A DNA stretch of 64,000 nt from Cristatella mucedo (Eukaryota > Bryozoa > Phylactolaemata > Cristatellidae). The stretch is from contig WPIO01000001.1 of assembly GCA_009760855.2 (NCBI GenBank), forward strand, positions 3,680,001-3,744,000, given 5' to 3'. Below, piece after piece: positions 34,978 to 49,900 of the stretch. The notes beneath the pieces are model-generated. The model saw nothing but the letters and a program-made list of their open reading frames with translations. It was not told where the DNA came from and did not search any database. Position numbers and translations under genes: made by a program. The stretch's first letter is position 1; every line of letters begins with the position of its first letter.

Positions 34978-37900
34978 TATATACATATATATATATATGT
35001 GTGAATATATATATATATATTATGTATTGGAGCAGTCATCGGCCATTCTGCCCTTGGGCTTGAGTTTTCTTGGGAGAGCAGACTTTCATTTCCTTAGTAC
35101 CTTCTAGAGCATGAAGGCAGACCTAGCCGATAGCAGATGCAAAAAACAAGCCTCTGCTGGAGTTGGCCATCATTCTGCAGTCAGCTGGCTATAGTGTGTC
35201 ATCGGCAATGTCATTCAAGTTTCAGAGGGGCCTACTCGTGCCTTGCTGTCTGTCAGGACCCAGCCGGTCGTCCAAACTAGTCTCACTGGAACGTGGTGGG
35301 TTCCCCTCACTTCGTATTTTCATGTATAAGACCCGCCTTCCTGAAGTAGCTCACACTACATTGCTTGCTGGCACACGTGAGGCTGCTGGCCTCACCAGGG
35401 CAGTCCTTTCAAGGATCTGATTGAACGAAGTCCATCTTCTCAGCTTTTGCTGCTGCTGGCACACGGTTCCTCAAACACACGCCAGCAGCATGCTCTGCTG
35501 TAGCTGGCTGGCTCTCGTGAGCCTCTTGCTGCACTGGCCTCAGGAGCTCGCCGTGGTGCATCGGCAGCACGTGCTTCTTCACGTAATCCAACGTCCAAGG
35601 CAGTGAATGTCAGCTCGCATTTGGTACAGACCCCCGAGATGCTCTCGCACATAGGTCACCAGGCGTGTGGTAAGCTGATATCCTGATCGGAAACTCTTTC
35701 GAAATTGCCGCACGGATGAGATCTCCCAGCGTGTGTTCGTGCAAGGCCTTAGGCTCCTTGTGCATCAGCACATTAGGCACAGGATACTCGGAATGGAAAC
35801 TGTCTGAATGCTGGACGACCAGAGATCGTCAGCAGCAGGACTTCGAGCGGAAACTTTTCATCTCGATCATGAGCAATCCCAAAACCACTGGCGTTCTGGG
35901 CCAGTTCTCTAGCTATCGATATCAAGGATACTGGTTCCACTGCTGACAATACATGGCATACGGCTTAGGCTTCAAGTTACCTGTGTACAGCTGGAGCCCG
36001 ATCCTGGCTAGCTGAATGCACGCGATACTTGTTTTTCGTTGCAATTACTAGCCGAGCTGCCACCACCATGTCTGTTGTGGTCGGAAACCAACGACCATGC
36101 CTTCGAATGCACATACACAAGCTTGCACGTTTTCGGGGGGGGGGGATGCAAACACTTACTAGAAGTCAGCTGCAGCCTTGCTCGACACTCCTGAATGGCT
36201 GATGTACCCTCAGGTACAAAAGAATTCTCTCATTCCTGCCGCAGGTGCTGTGACGGCTACTCTGTTCAGGTAATAAATGGGTTTTCTATTATGCCAGACA
36301 TCCTAAAGTTGTGCGAAGCAAATGAAAATATGCATTGACATTCCACGAACAATACCTATGCTGCTGGAGTGTATGCCCTTAAGATGAGGTCGCTCAACCA
36401 GGATTCTTAATGACCTCCCTTATCCGTGAAGGCATTGAGGCAACGAGCTTCCACATTTACTCCTCTGTTGTAGCATCCCCCACAAAGCCTAAAGTTTACT
36501 GTAAAGATCAGCTATGCACGTTTACCTCAGTCGCCTGTCAATGTTGTCCCATAAATGCTCTATGGGGCTGAGATCCGGCGACTGACTGGGCCACTGCATC
36601 GGCATCACACCGAACTCTTCAAAAACAGTGCTTTACTGACCAAGCTATGAGCTTAGGTCCCTATCTTGTTGCCAAGTATACCGATCCCCAAGCAGATTGC
36701 TTCTGCTTTGCATTTCGACTTCCTTGATCACCTTAAGGTACAGGTGTTGGTCCATAATACTTACGATCTGATGCAATGCTCTAAAATTTTGTTTCTTGCA
36801 TAGCAGCCCCAACCCATCATCGATTTCTTTCCAAATTTCGTGGTAGATTTAAGGCAGTCATGCCGGTAAGCTTAATCTTTCTTTCGGCTAACCTTATGTA
36901 TCGTTTTCCATTTCCAAATATCCTGCACTCACTTTCGTCTGTTCATAAAACAGAACTCCAGTCACCTTCTGTCCTGTGGGTATGGCCGTAGGCCCACTGT
37001 AAGCAGTCTGCCTTATTGCGCCTGGTGAGCGGAGGCTTGTGCTTTGCAACCAGTCGAAAGATGCCTCTCTTAGCTCGTTGGAGGTCCCTGTTGCTCGGCA
37101 GCTTTGGTTTGTAATCTGTAAAATTTAAATACTAAAAACTAAAGGGTGCGAGGATTTTTTTGAAACTGAGTGTATGTAACCATTGCAGGCTTTCGTATGG
37201 CTCTGCATAATAAGGCCATGGAGTCGGTACGTGGTATTAATAACCAACAAGTTTTTAATTTCTTTCTCTTGTCAGCAGGTGCTGTGCCGGAGAGTTTTCT
37301 ATATCCTCTCAAAGCTTGAGGGGATATCAGGGTGCATATTTATGATTTCAGTACATACATGGTGGAATATTTGATTAATCGTGAAATGTCTACGCTGTAC
37401 GCTAACCATGTCTTCTCAGTGTAAAGACCCTAGGGAGAGATTGAGTTCTCTGAGAGCGCTTTATCAAGTGTATTATTGTTATTATTATTATAAGGAATCC
37501 ATAATAATAGCCAAGTGCACATTTGTCTCGTTTGGGCATTCGATAGTGCTTCATTTGCAGCAAATTTAAAGTGCCTAGAAAGTGATTGAGTTCTCTGATG
37601 GTGATATATCAAGTGTATTATTATTCTTATTCCTATTATTATTAGTCTGCAATGCCAGGCAAGGGCAGCTGCAAGGAGGATAAAAAGGCTGGAGACCTTT
37701 TTTACATTAATTGACGGCTGCAATATGAAGCTGCTCTACACCGTAGAAAGTATGCATACATAATTCATTTGTATAGCACAGTAGGAGAAGTTAATCTTTC
37801 TCCATATGCTTTATATTTGCGGCAGGGTTCGATCCCACAACCTGGGTCGTGAAAAGCCGAACAAGTTAATGAGGTCAGCAACATTATCAACAGCTGGCTG

Positions 37901-40900
37901 GGGATTCCACCTGGAGTTGGTGCGAATCGATTGATAAAGCTCATGCCTGAGGCTGCCGAATGGTTGGCACGTTGCATTGCCTAATGTAAAACAGTGGGAG
38001 ATGTGTTATGTATGTTGCACTAGTCCTGTCGCACGATGATAGGGGTACGACGTAGTTCGAGTCGCAAGCAGCCAGCCAGCCTGCCGGTATGTGCTGATAC
38101 GGCCACCATGAATTTGATAAATAAGTCACGTATCGGACCAAGATTAATTATGCCGTTTGTTATTAGCCTCTCGTAATACGACTTTTTGCTATTTAGTCAC
38201 TGCAGTGGTAAAATACTGAAATTGGCATTGGTATAGCAAGCACACACGTTTTGCTCACCTACCCATAGGAAAGTGCTCCTGATGAAAATAGATGGCACTT
38301 TTGGGGAACTAAGTATATCGAAAAATTGCACACTCGGTTATGATTTAATCAGCTGTAGTTTACTGGATTGATAAGCCTTCTCACCAGACGCCGAGCAGGA
38401 AGGCAGCATCCCTAAGCTAACTGTGCACCCTCCTCCGGACAGCTTATGGCTTACAGCAGACGTCAAACTAGCTAGGTCTACTAAGCACAAGCTTTAGAAA
38501 ATATGCAACAGATCAGGATTGACTTCTATAGTCAGGCATACGAAGATTTTTGTAAATCATACCAATCGATCCTAGCAAAGCCCAAGTCTGGCTTCTACAA
38601 AATATTTTTGAATCACAGATGCACAATCCTAAAATGCTGATGTCTACCATCAACCATCTCCTTAACCACTCTGAGGTTAGCTCCTTACCAAGTGATCCTT
38701 ATGATGGCTTAACTGATAGTAGTCCTTGAAGGTTCCAATTGCACCTCGTGGACGTGGGTGAGGTTGTAGCCCTTTATTGGAAAAATCCTGGTCGAACTGC
38801 TAGTGCAAACGTCTGCTACAGTGAAAGGTCTTTTAACTGCTTTTTGTCTCGGGGAATTAGTGTAGGCACAGGGGGGGGGGGCAAAACAAACTCGGCCCCC
38901 ACCCACAAGAAAGGCATGCTATCGTCAGGCCAATCCACAGTGCATGAATCTTTGCATTTCTGGCTGCCTGCGGAAAGGTCAACTTTATGATGTTATCCAG
39001 ATGGCTGCAAAATGCTCTTCGTTTCTAATGATCTCCAAGGATGGTAGTTGTCATATCTATGTTTGGGCCACCATCAACGTACATGTATGTGAATGTGTGC
39101 AAGTGTGTGAGAGTTCGTCAACACGTTGCTACGACATGCTTGCTTTGTGCTATTTGGGATATTAAACATACCACTGCGACGGTACAAGTACGATGGGTAT
39201 TTTAAAAAGATGTCTGAAGTAATTTACTATTAACCCAGGGAGGTTTGCCGAGGTCACTCGGCTCGTCTTGGTGAACTCACTGCCTGACTCTTTTGCTAAG
39301 ATCGTTAAAGCAAGTCCACTAAGCAGGCTACTCCTTCAATGCAATAGTTAAGCTACTCATTATTTGTTAATGTTAATGGTTCATACGTGCTTACTTGCTT
39401 CCTTATGAATGTTTGATATTGTACATGGTCTGTACAACTGGCTCCTTGCAGCATTTAAAGTCTTACAATGACTTGAGCAATCTTCTCCTTACACCTTGCA
39501 GGGATCTTTTCTATTCTGGAGGCTATTAATTGCACCACTACAATTGTAAAAAATGACACTTGTGTGTGCAATACCGCCTTGTGCATAATTTTGTGGATCC
39601 TGATGCACGTACAGTTTAATACTTGATAGAACGACAGTGCTGAGCTTTGTGTAAAGTTAAGAATGTATCATTTTGCTCCTGTCATCAGAAGATGGAAGAA
39701 GGCACATCCAGTGCAATGACACTCAAGCCACCTTTCAGCCGAGGGCCAGCACTTGCATTGTTCATGTTTTCTATATTATTGGCATAGCTAGGTAATTTCA
39801 GTTTCAAGTACATGTAATTTATCAACATTTGTAATATAATCTCGTATAGCTGAGTTTGCATGACTGGATACCTGACTAACAACCGTTGCCCTGCATATTG
39901 TGTTCTACCACTTGTTTTATAAGCTGTCAATCATCATGTCAATGGGATGCTATCTTGATTGTTTTTCTTTTATTTAATATCAGTTTTGCCATCTCACACA
40001 GTCCGTGCCCCACTCTTTCGAATTAAAGACACAATTCCGTTTCTCAACTTAGAGCTTTAATCTGCACACGCTTTCCTAAATACTTTGTGCTTTCTTAGCT
40101 AGAAGTCCGGTTACCCTAAATATTTGAGATGCATCAGAAGAAGCTGTTGTGGGAACAGCAGTCGAAGGCCTGATGATGTGCAAAGACATGCTCTCTGTTT
40201 GCTCATGAAAGTGGAGCGCTATCACGAGACACGTTTCGGTCATCTATGCAGAGTGAAAAGTCAATCAACTGCTAGCCATGCTTTGTTTTTCTATTTACAG
40301 CACAACCTGGTAGTTACTTCAATTGGAACAGTGGTAGTCCAGGAACTTTCACAAGCATTCAGAAGTGTGTGTACATGCGTAGAAGCTTTGACTGGCGCTG
40401 GGATAACATTCTGTGCGGAGGCCTGAACAAGTACAGCTACATATGTGAATACCGTGAGTTACCGTTGCCGCACGGCTAATCACAAATACTGGGATATTGG
40501 CACGCGACTTGTGTATTCAAATGCCTATTTGCTTCCGTTTGCGTAGCAGCAGCAGCTGTAGCTTGGTCCAAGCATATTTATCGCTTGGCCTCGTGAATCG
40601 AAGCCGGTTGCATATGTGTAAAGTTGCTAGGGTGAGAGCTTCGGTCTCACAAACACGCAAGATGTAGTTGCACACATTTTGGGTACAAATAGAAAGATTA
40701 CGGGCCTAATAGTGTTTTGCAGAACATTTGAGTGTGCTATAACAGTGGAGCTGTCGGAAAGATTTGATATAATTTAGACTCTGATATAGCTGATATGAGA
40801 GGCTCTTGTGCCGACTTCCCATCCAAAGCCACAAGCACATGCTGGAGTCCTAGTTAGTCTCAGAATGTTCCTGGCACGTTTTATCACCTACTGGAATAAA

Positions 40901-43900
40901 ACACCTAACGTATATCGACACTTCATGTAGGGATCGTTCATTTTTCCATCAACGTTTCTCAAATTGAACAACAATCAAACCGACCTAGTATTAATCAGAA
41001 ATTGCAACCATGGCCCTCTAAATTTGTTTTGACAGCATATTTCGTGTATCGGTGCACTGCTCCAAAGTGTCTTTCACTAGATGACCACATCGGCTCCACA
41101 GTCATGTTCTTCAACTTTCGGCTGTGCACTCTAGCAAACATTTGGGCATTGTTGAGTAAGAGTACCATAGCCAAGCTGGTCTGTGGATTTGTGACATTCC
41201 ATGTAGATTCAGAAACTCACTGCTTGCAGGTCCTCCTACCTATGCAATGAGATGCCAATAGTTGTCGCAAAACTCATCAGCTAGGCTTGACTGTTGTGAG
41301 TGTGACAACCGCCACATTACACCGCCTTTCGCGACCTTCACTGGCTCTCCATCAAGCTGCATATCAAATTCAAGGTTCTGTCATTCACCTTTAGGTCTCT
41401 CTGTTTTCTTGCTGCTGAATAACTATCCGAAATACTTACTGATCAGGCTTTGGATCGTACCACCCTTCTCTTCTGAACTAAGTTTTTTAGCTGTGCCTCT
41501 AACCAACTACAAATCCTTTGAAGTCGTGCATGTATATAGTCTGAAGTCATTGCAGATGTAGATGCAGCTTGGATTCAATCCATTGACGAGGCAAATGGGT
41601 AGCCGTTGATGCACTTACCCAAAATTAAACTACGAACCTTTGCAGAGTTCCGCAGAAAAAACAAGCTGTTTTATCAAAGGTTCGTGCAATAGAAAAACCA
41701 GGAGAAAATCTCCACAAACTGGAAGAACTCGTAATCCTCGCTCGCTGTTCATGACCCAGTCCATGGGCTCGAGTCCTGCAGCCGGGGGATCCTTTATTGC
41801 CCACTTCGACGAGTGGGTTTATAGCCGTGAAGGCTTTTTTGCCGGTCTCTAAATGAGGCTGGTAAATCAGCTGACCTTTTCTTTTCTCTTTCATTCATCT
41901 GGCTGGCGAATGGCCTGTCCTTCGAAGCTTGCACGCTTGATGTGCTCGCGGCCATGGACACGGTCAAACACTGCCTCCAGCAAACAGAAGATGCTTGCTC
42001 ACTAAATGTGCCCCTAGACAAACTTCTTTATATGGGTGTAGGCACTGGAAGAGTAAACGCGAGGGCTGCATAATTTAGGCTGATTTCCTGACATGAAGAC
42101 ATTTTTAGAAAGGCATGCGGTTTTTTGGCCTCGATAACTAGCTCAGCAGTGCTCTCAAGAATGCACACAGACTCTTACTTGGATGGCGAAGCAGTTAGTT
42201 TGTAACGAGCTGCACGAATCGAGTGCTGGGAGATCATAAGCATGTCGAGCATACTTAGTGGATCCTTTAATAAGTCTAGTCAGACACCACTTGTCCCTAA
42301 CTTCTGCTCACAGGTGTGACATATGCTATTGCATGATATCTACATTTCAGGCACTATTTGCCAAATAACCAGTCTGCTGCCAATGGTATCTAGGCCTCAA
42401 CTGAATACTGAGATTATAGATGTCCAGGAAAAGCAACAGAAAATATGTCACCGTAAAAAAGTACTCTTTGTTTAGTCGACTTTACATAAGCTACACATAT
42501 TTAATTCGTCCTTTCCCCTATCCCAATCAGTCGGCAGGGCATTCCGAATGGTTTCCTAGTCAAGACTGCTTGATCGCTTGGATGCCACCTATTTACCATA
42601 GGCAAATGATGTTGTGTCTGACGTGACAATGGTAATCTTTGAGGGTGCAGCTGCTGTGTTCTCTAATTAGTTCTGGCAAACCAAAGACTTTTGGCGAGCA
42701 TCCCTTCAAGATCTTAATTCCGTTCCTATGCACGAAGATTGAGTTGATCTCACAGCGACTCGATGTTGTAGCGAATGTTGTATCGGATAAATACTTTACC
42801 AGCAATCTACAGTTAGTACAAAAACGATTCGAAGAATTCGGCCGCGCTTTGATCGCAATAGCTTATCATTAGGGGGTTACGGTCTGAACGATAGCTCTGA
42901 AATGATTGTGCTGGCCGCTGCAGTCGCGGTGAGTAACGAGTTCTGCAAAGTCTTTAGCACTTTAGCCTCCACTTCACATGTATATCCATACCTGCTCTTT
43001 GTGCCACTGCAAATTTTCTAAAGCCACGTAGAGCACAGGGCCTGTCAATATTCTTCGGTTTAACGGGTGGTGGTGGTGCGGTTTCAGTGTTCAGCAGACT
43101 TGGGGCAAAAGGAAAAACCGTCCGGGAGACCTTCGGTGATCTTCCTTTGTAATGCATCTTATTATACTGTTTTTTATGCATCCTAAGTGCATCCACAAGG
43201 TCTCAGCTGATGATATGGTCGCCGGGCAAGCTTTTGCATTCATATATGAAAAAACAGCAACGATGTTGATGTAAACGTTGCCAGGTTTTGCCTGTTCACC
43301 AAAAAAGCTCGACAGATTGAGGCTATTCCTGCCAGTAAAGCTCTTTTGCAGCACGTCGTGCAGGTAGTGTATCAGGATGAACATGTCTGGGGGTAAGGTT
43401 CTCCTGTCACCTCACTTTGTGATGCTTAAGATTCCGACTGGTCAAACTTAAAAAAGTTTAGATTTGCGAAACCTTGGTGGTCATACGTGCATCAAGCTTT
43501 ATGAGTTTTTGCAGGGAATCACTTAAGTATTTTTGCACAAATGAATGCAAGACGCTGTGCAAATTTGTTTTATCGCGATATAGGTGTATGGCGTTATGTA
43601 CCTGTTCAATGATGATGCACGAATGAACATGCTTCTAGTTAGTTTACTGTCAAGTCTTTTGCTCTCACATTTAAGATTATCTTTTTTTGTTGTTACATTT
43701 GATCTTTTTCAGAATAGGAACTGTTGCTTGTATATTTAGTTTCGACCGTGCCTGAGGCCATTGAGCACTTTCAGCCAGCGTTTAACTTTGCTTTCATGAC
43801 GTAGCTAAGGGAAATCCATTTTGTCACTGTTTCTCAATATTGGTTTTTATTACAAAATATAGGAGACGTTTTCTTATGATTAGGTCATTCAAAACAATTC

Positions 43901-46900
43901 CTCTGATGACGCTTCCTAATATTGGTTTTGATACAACGAGAGACACGTTTTCACGAGCCGATAGAAAGATGTCAAATCTAGATGATATTTTTGTAATTAC
44001 AGTACAATTTTTTATAATAATAATAATGCACTTGATCAAGTGCCCTCAGAGACCTCAATCTCTTTCTAGGCGCTTTGCATTTGCTGCAAAAGGAAATGCA
44101 ATTGAATGGTGAGTAATATCATGCTTGATAAACGACATGAATAACATGATTAAGAGTAACATGCACAGGCTCAGCATTCAAGTGTGGTTAGTGGCAGCAT
44201 GCGCAGTGTCAGCACACATAAGCACATGAAGGACGAATGACAGGGACCCACTAAATGATGTCCTAAATAGGTGTGTTTTTAAGTTCTTTTTAAATGTGGT
44301 CAAGTCAGGGGATGATCTGACGCAAGTCGGGAGGGAGTTCTAGGCTTTGGGAGCATGCGAACTAAATGCACGGTCTCCAAAGGATTTGATGTTTGTACGA
44401 GGTATTTGTAGACTGTTGGATTCCGAAAAGACAGTGGGGATATGCTTTACCTGATGGGGGAGTATATCTGAGTGATAGGCTGGAGCCAAAAGAATGAAGT
44501 GACCTAAAAGTGAAAGACAAAACCTGGAAGTCGGTCCGTTGCTTGACAAGGAGCCAGGGCAGGTCGGCGAGAAGTGGTGTAATTTGGCAACTGCAAAGCT
44601 CACGACAGACAAGCCTACCTGCAGAGTTTTGCGCCAGCTGTAATCGACTGATTGTACATGCCGGTAGGCCAGCAAGCAGTGAGTTACAAAAGTCAAGACG
44701 GGATGTCACAAATGCATGGACCAACTTAGATGTGTTATCCTTATCTAAACAATCCCGAATTTTAGCAATGTTATGTAGCTGAAAGTAGGCAGACTCTATT
44801 GTGGAGCTGATGTGGTCGTCTAATAAGAGGTCACTTAGGAACATGACACCTAGATTTCGAGCTGATTCAAGAGGAGATATGCTGGCAGAGCCAATTTTGA
44901 GCGTCAGCCTTTCCAATTTTTAGCGTTAGAAATTTTTCCAGCTGGTTGAAAACCAAAATTAGTCGTGGCCATGTAAGATTATTTAAATAAACTAGTTTGC
45001 ATATCAAATGTGTATAGTCTGGCATGCTTTTATCTGTAAAAGCTATAAGCATCAACTATGCAACTGGTAGTACCCTTTTGTTGTACCAGTTTGAGTTCTT
45101 TTTTACCACTATTAGCACATAATGAGCATAGAGTTGATCATACTGGAGGATATTATAAAATTGAGAATGCTAAATTCATGACGTCTCTAATTCCTAGAAA
45201 CACTTACGGTGTCAAGATCGGCAATCTGTCAAGCTTAATGCTTTTACTGCTAAGAGAATGGCACTACTTGGGAGCGATTGCAGCAATCGCACCTTGCAAA
45301 TAAGTGGACCACCTAATCAAAGGGGTCTGCTTGCTACCCGAAATTTCTACCAGCTGTGTTCACTAGCCGAAAATAACCCTTTAGCACTGGCATGCTATTC
45401 GCCTGATCTGTTCGCAGGCATGTGCAGCGACGAGTCTTGTGTTGCACATAAGGACAAGCCTCATCTACTGCTGATGCTGCTGCACCTGCTGCTGCTTATG
45501 CATCTGCTGCTTGCTGCTGCTGCCATGGTGGATACTGCATAGAGCTGCCAGTTCAGTTGCAGCTAGCACTACAACCGCCTGTCTGAGAATTAAGGTAGTC
45601 ACTCGAAGTCGTGCATCGAGGAAATCTTCGAGGGAGCTTTGCATTTTATGTGGTCGGCCAAACTTTGATCTTGCCCGAGCCAGCCTGTCATGGCAGGCCT
45701 CGAAGTGAGCACAGCACACAACCCTTCTGAGGGAGCCGTGACAGCATAAGGGGAGGAGCCTTCAGCACAGCTTCCATTCCCCCTGGGGGACAGGGTAGGC
45801 TGTGTGCACTGCAGCACCCAGCAAGCTCCGATGCAAGGTTTTGTTCTTACTCTATATCAAACTAGTGCTCATTTTTGTTTTAGCGGCGTCCTCCTGCCTT
45901 GGGGCCTACTGAGGTCGGTCCTGAGCTGTCTGCCCTGCCACCAGTTGGCTGACGGCGATGGGCCATCTGATGGAAGGGGAAGCCAGCCTGGTCTAGTAGA
46001 TCCCCCAGTCTTGGCATACACCTGGTTATACACACAGCACCAAGTGCTAGAGCAGGATGGTGTGTCTAATTGAACCTTTGTTCTGCTTGCCGTGTCTGCC
46101 AGCACCGGTTCTGCATGCAGCCTACTGCTTGATGCTTAGCCACATTGTTCACCTTTACCCTTGGCAAAGTGGTCTCGTCCATTTGCTACCATAAGTGTAT
46201 GGTCTGCGACTTTTTGAGACAGCGCTGCGATCAGTTCCTTACTGAAGTGTAATTATTTCATCCCATCTGATGAGCTGCCATTTTTTTCTTATAGCTTTGT
46301 ACACAAATGTCACAACTGCATCTCAGCCAGAACTTACCACCCAGTCGGTCACTGGATTACTAGCCGAAACTTCGCAGAATCATTTCAATGCGACTTCAGT
46401 TGATACAAGTAAGTATGCTTGCCTATTTGTCACATGGTCTTGCATGTGCAGGCCTTCAGCATACTATGCCAACTAACCTGTGCATACAGTTTTGGTAGAG
46501 CTGAAATATTTTGAAACGAATGCTGAGTCCGAATGTGTATGCCTAACTATCAGTTAGCAAAAGGCTAAGCTGCGATGTAATGTAATGTATCTCCGTCAGT
46601 AACTCCACAAAGTCATAAAGATCGTGTGGGTGTTACACAGGAGAGTTTTGTATAGCGCACTCACAGCCTAAGCGGCTTTCGGTACGCATTCGGTAGCCAA
46701 CAGACTTCGTCTCACGCAACAAAGAGAAAGTGGGAAGCATAGCAGAGTCAGGAGAGCAGTTGAGGTAGTGAGTAGCATAGAAGTAGCAGCTCAGGACCGC
46801 TGAAAAAGATGTGCCATAGTCGGCAGTTGGAGAGTAGATGTCGTTGCGTAAGAATTGTGGAAGCGAGTTCCACAGTCTAGGACCTGCAGAGCTAAAGCTT

Positions 46901-49900
46901 CTGTCGCCAACTGTCTTTAAGCGGAGGAATGGGACAGCTAATTTATTGTCCACACAGGACCTGAGGGCGCGAACAGGCTGAAACTGATGCAGCAGTTCAG
47001 CTAGGTATGAAGGAGCCAAGCCGTGGCGGGCCTTGTGGGTCAGCGTAAGAACTTTGCTTTGTATCCTTTGCTCAACCGGCAACCATCCTAGCTCTTCCAG
47101 CAAAGGTGACACGTGCTCAAACCGCTGGGACTTGAAGACCAGCCTTGCAGCCATATTCATAGTCCGCTGTAGTGGCATAATAGCTTTCTTTGGCAGCCCA
47201 GCCAAAAGGGAATTACAATAATCAAGCCGAGACAGAACTAAAGAGCTAGTTAAATTTTTTACATGCCACTGTGGGAGACAGCTCCTAACCTTGGATAGGG
47301 ATCGGATGTGATGGCTAGCTGTAGAGGCAGTCTTCTGAATGAAGCTTTTGAAATTGAGGCAGCTGTCGAACACGACACCTAGATTACGAGCACGTGGTGA
47401 AGGTCGCACAATAGCATCACCTATTAGAACAGCAAAGCCTTTTAACCCAGCCACACGCTTAGGGTGTCCTATGAGAAGCATGCGATGGGCCACCACTTGC
47501 TGCATTCCGTTCGCTCCTTGTCCATTGCTGGTTAGATAAGGAGGGTTCGTTTCGGCTGTGTAGACATGAACATGGTAGGAAGCTAATACTAAAGTTCCCC
47601 AGCTCCTTGACTTATGTTGCATATATGGAACGTGGCTTTGCATTTAGGATAATATTAGGTACCAAGGACGTCTTCACAGAAAGACGTTAGTAGATCACTT
47701 GAACTGCACTGCACCATGAGCCGGAAGTGAGTCATTACATAGCTCGCCTGATGTAGCCACTGCAGCTCAGATTCATACGGTCTAAGCTTATAAACGGTAC
47801 TCAACAGTCCTTTTCCACCGCGATGCAAAAATATATGTATTCCTGAACTCGTCTGCAGTAGCACTAACCTAGCGGCAGCCTATTCCACGAAGCATGCTTT
47901 CACCCACTGCGTAATTCCTAATTAGGACTTACATAATCTATTGAAGATGGATTTGAGTCTCATGAAAACGGCGATTGCCTGAAAATGGTATACATAGCTC
48001 GACCTGCAGTGATGCCGCACCTGACCTGGATCACTGACCTGATTCCAATGAAGTCAATCAGCCCACGCCTCCCAGCAGTGGAGTTTCACTCTTAATGATA
48101 ATAACGACGATCATGAATTTTTATCAGCATCCTGAAAGAAACTAGATCTTTTTCTAGTCACTTCACTACGCCTGAAAGGAAGCACATCAACTGATAAATG
48201 ATTTCAAGTTCCTCAGTCTGACTTACAGGGCACTTCAATCGCTAGCACTAGCCTACCTATCCGACTTTCTTACTCCTTCAGTGTGCTTCTCGCACCATCC
48301 TCTTCCTAGTATCTAACCATCTTGCAGTCCCTCGCACTAAATTGAAATCTTTTGGTGATCGAGCCTTCAGCTCATATGCATCAAAAGTCGGGAACTCTCT
48401 TCCTGTATGGTGACTCTCTAGAATGACCTTGTACCCTTCAAGTCTCAGCTAAATACGCATCCATTACGGCCATATGTTTTGCCCAGGTTAACTTGTCTTT
48501 CTTTGTCTCGATGTTTCATGTATTCATACCTCTTTCTTTGTTTTGATGTTTTATGTATGAATATATGCGCATGATTCAGTGAGTATTATTAGCGATAGGT
48601 CTTACTAGCCTGTGGTCATGAGTTTCTTCACATTCGAATTATTATAGTGGCATAACAATGTTACTTGTTTGGCTTTTTCATGTTTGATACTTTGCATGTC
48701 ACTAACCCTGGAGTACCGATTATCTTGCAGCCATTTGGAAAGCTCCGGACAGATATCAAGCTCTTTTAGAGTGCAATACACACGACCTAATTATGTAATC
48801 ATAATTAATAGTGATAACAACACGTACAATTGTAGTAAGCACAATCAGATCATGGACTAGGCAAATTCTGGTAGTAACAGTTTGTTTATTCTCATGCCTT
48901 TATAACATTTGTTGTTGTGAGTCCTAGGAGTGGTTGGCACCCGGGGGTTGCCTGAGAAGTGAGTGTTGCAGGTTGGTTGACCAGAGCAAGAGAATAAAAG
49001 GACCTAAGTCGGAGTGACAAGACCTTGAAGTTAATCTGCTGTAGAGTTTTGCAACAACTGCAAGCGCCTTATTGCATAGGCCAGAAGATGGCTGTCCTTC
49101 TCCAAAACGACTTTCGTTAGATGATAAAGTCAGCTCAGTCAAGTCTACCTATTTTCAGCTTAGTAACATCGAAAAATTTAGAATTCGCTTAAGATATCAA
49201 AGCCAAGTTATTCATAGTATTCGGGACATCCTATCTGCATATAAGTAATTTTTTTAATAGTAGATCTTTTCTGGCTGTGCTGTTCGATACTTGGGTAAAA
49301 AACTTTCAGACAGACTTGTCTCTCACGACATATGAGTCCGATGGCAGTAACCCGGGTTACCGAATTTTCCGAAAGTAGAATTGCAATTAATTATTTATTT
49401 TGCAGATAGCTACTCTAAAAAAATATAGCGTTTCGAAGTCGAAAACGCCGTTGACCTGATTCAGGAGCAGCGCCGTCAGAATCATGTCGAAGCAATCTGA
49501 AGAACTATGTGAGCAGCAGTCCAATCAAAGGATGCACGCTAGGGTTGGCTATAATGACGATATAAAAGACGTTAGCAATGATGTTCTCGACAACGCAATG
49601 GAACTGGTGTGCAAGTTCTTGGAAACGTTTCCCGGGAACTTCATTGCGCCCTCTGGTCTGAAAATATTATGCAGGAGGTCCAGAATCTCGGCCCATGTGG
49701 TCGGATGGGTAGTATTGATGATGGTGAGGATGAAGATGCTGACAATATTGGTGTGCCGTAGGCAGTAGCATCCGATATGGCGAAGAGTCGTAGCAGATAA
49801 AAGAGCATCAGCACAGAAGGCCACTCCAGGCGTGCAGATACGCTCTGTGGGGCATCCGAAGAAGGCACCAGTGGTTGTCCCCAAATCAGCCACCAATCTT

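Noticed and set aside
45804-46073. Open block after a strong acceptor 'tttttgttttag' in the intron before receptor 2 exon 4
   Set aside because: It opens only in phase 2, ends in a stop, and would break the receptor frame. No domain. Not used as an exon.
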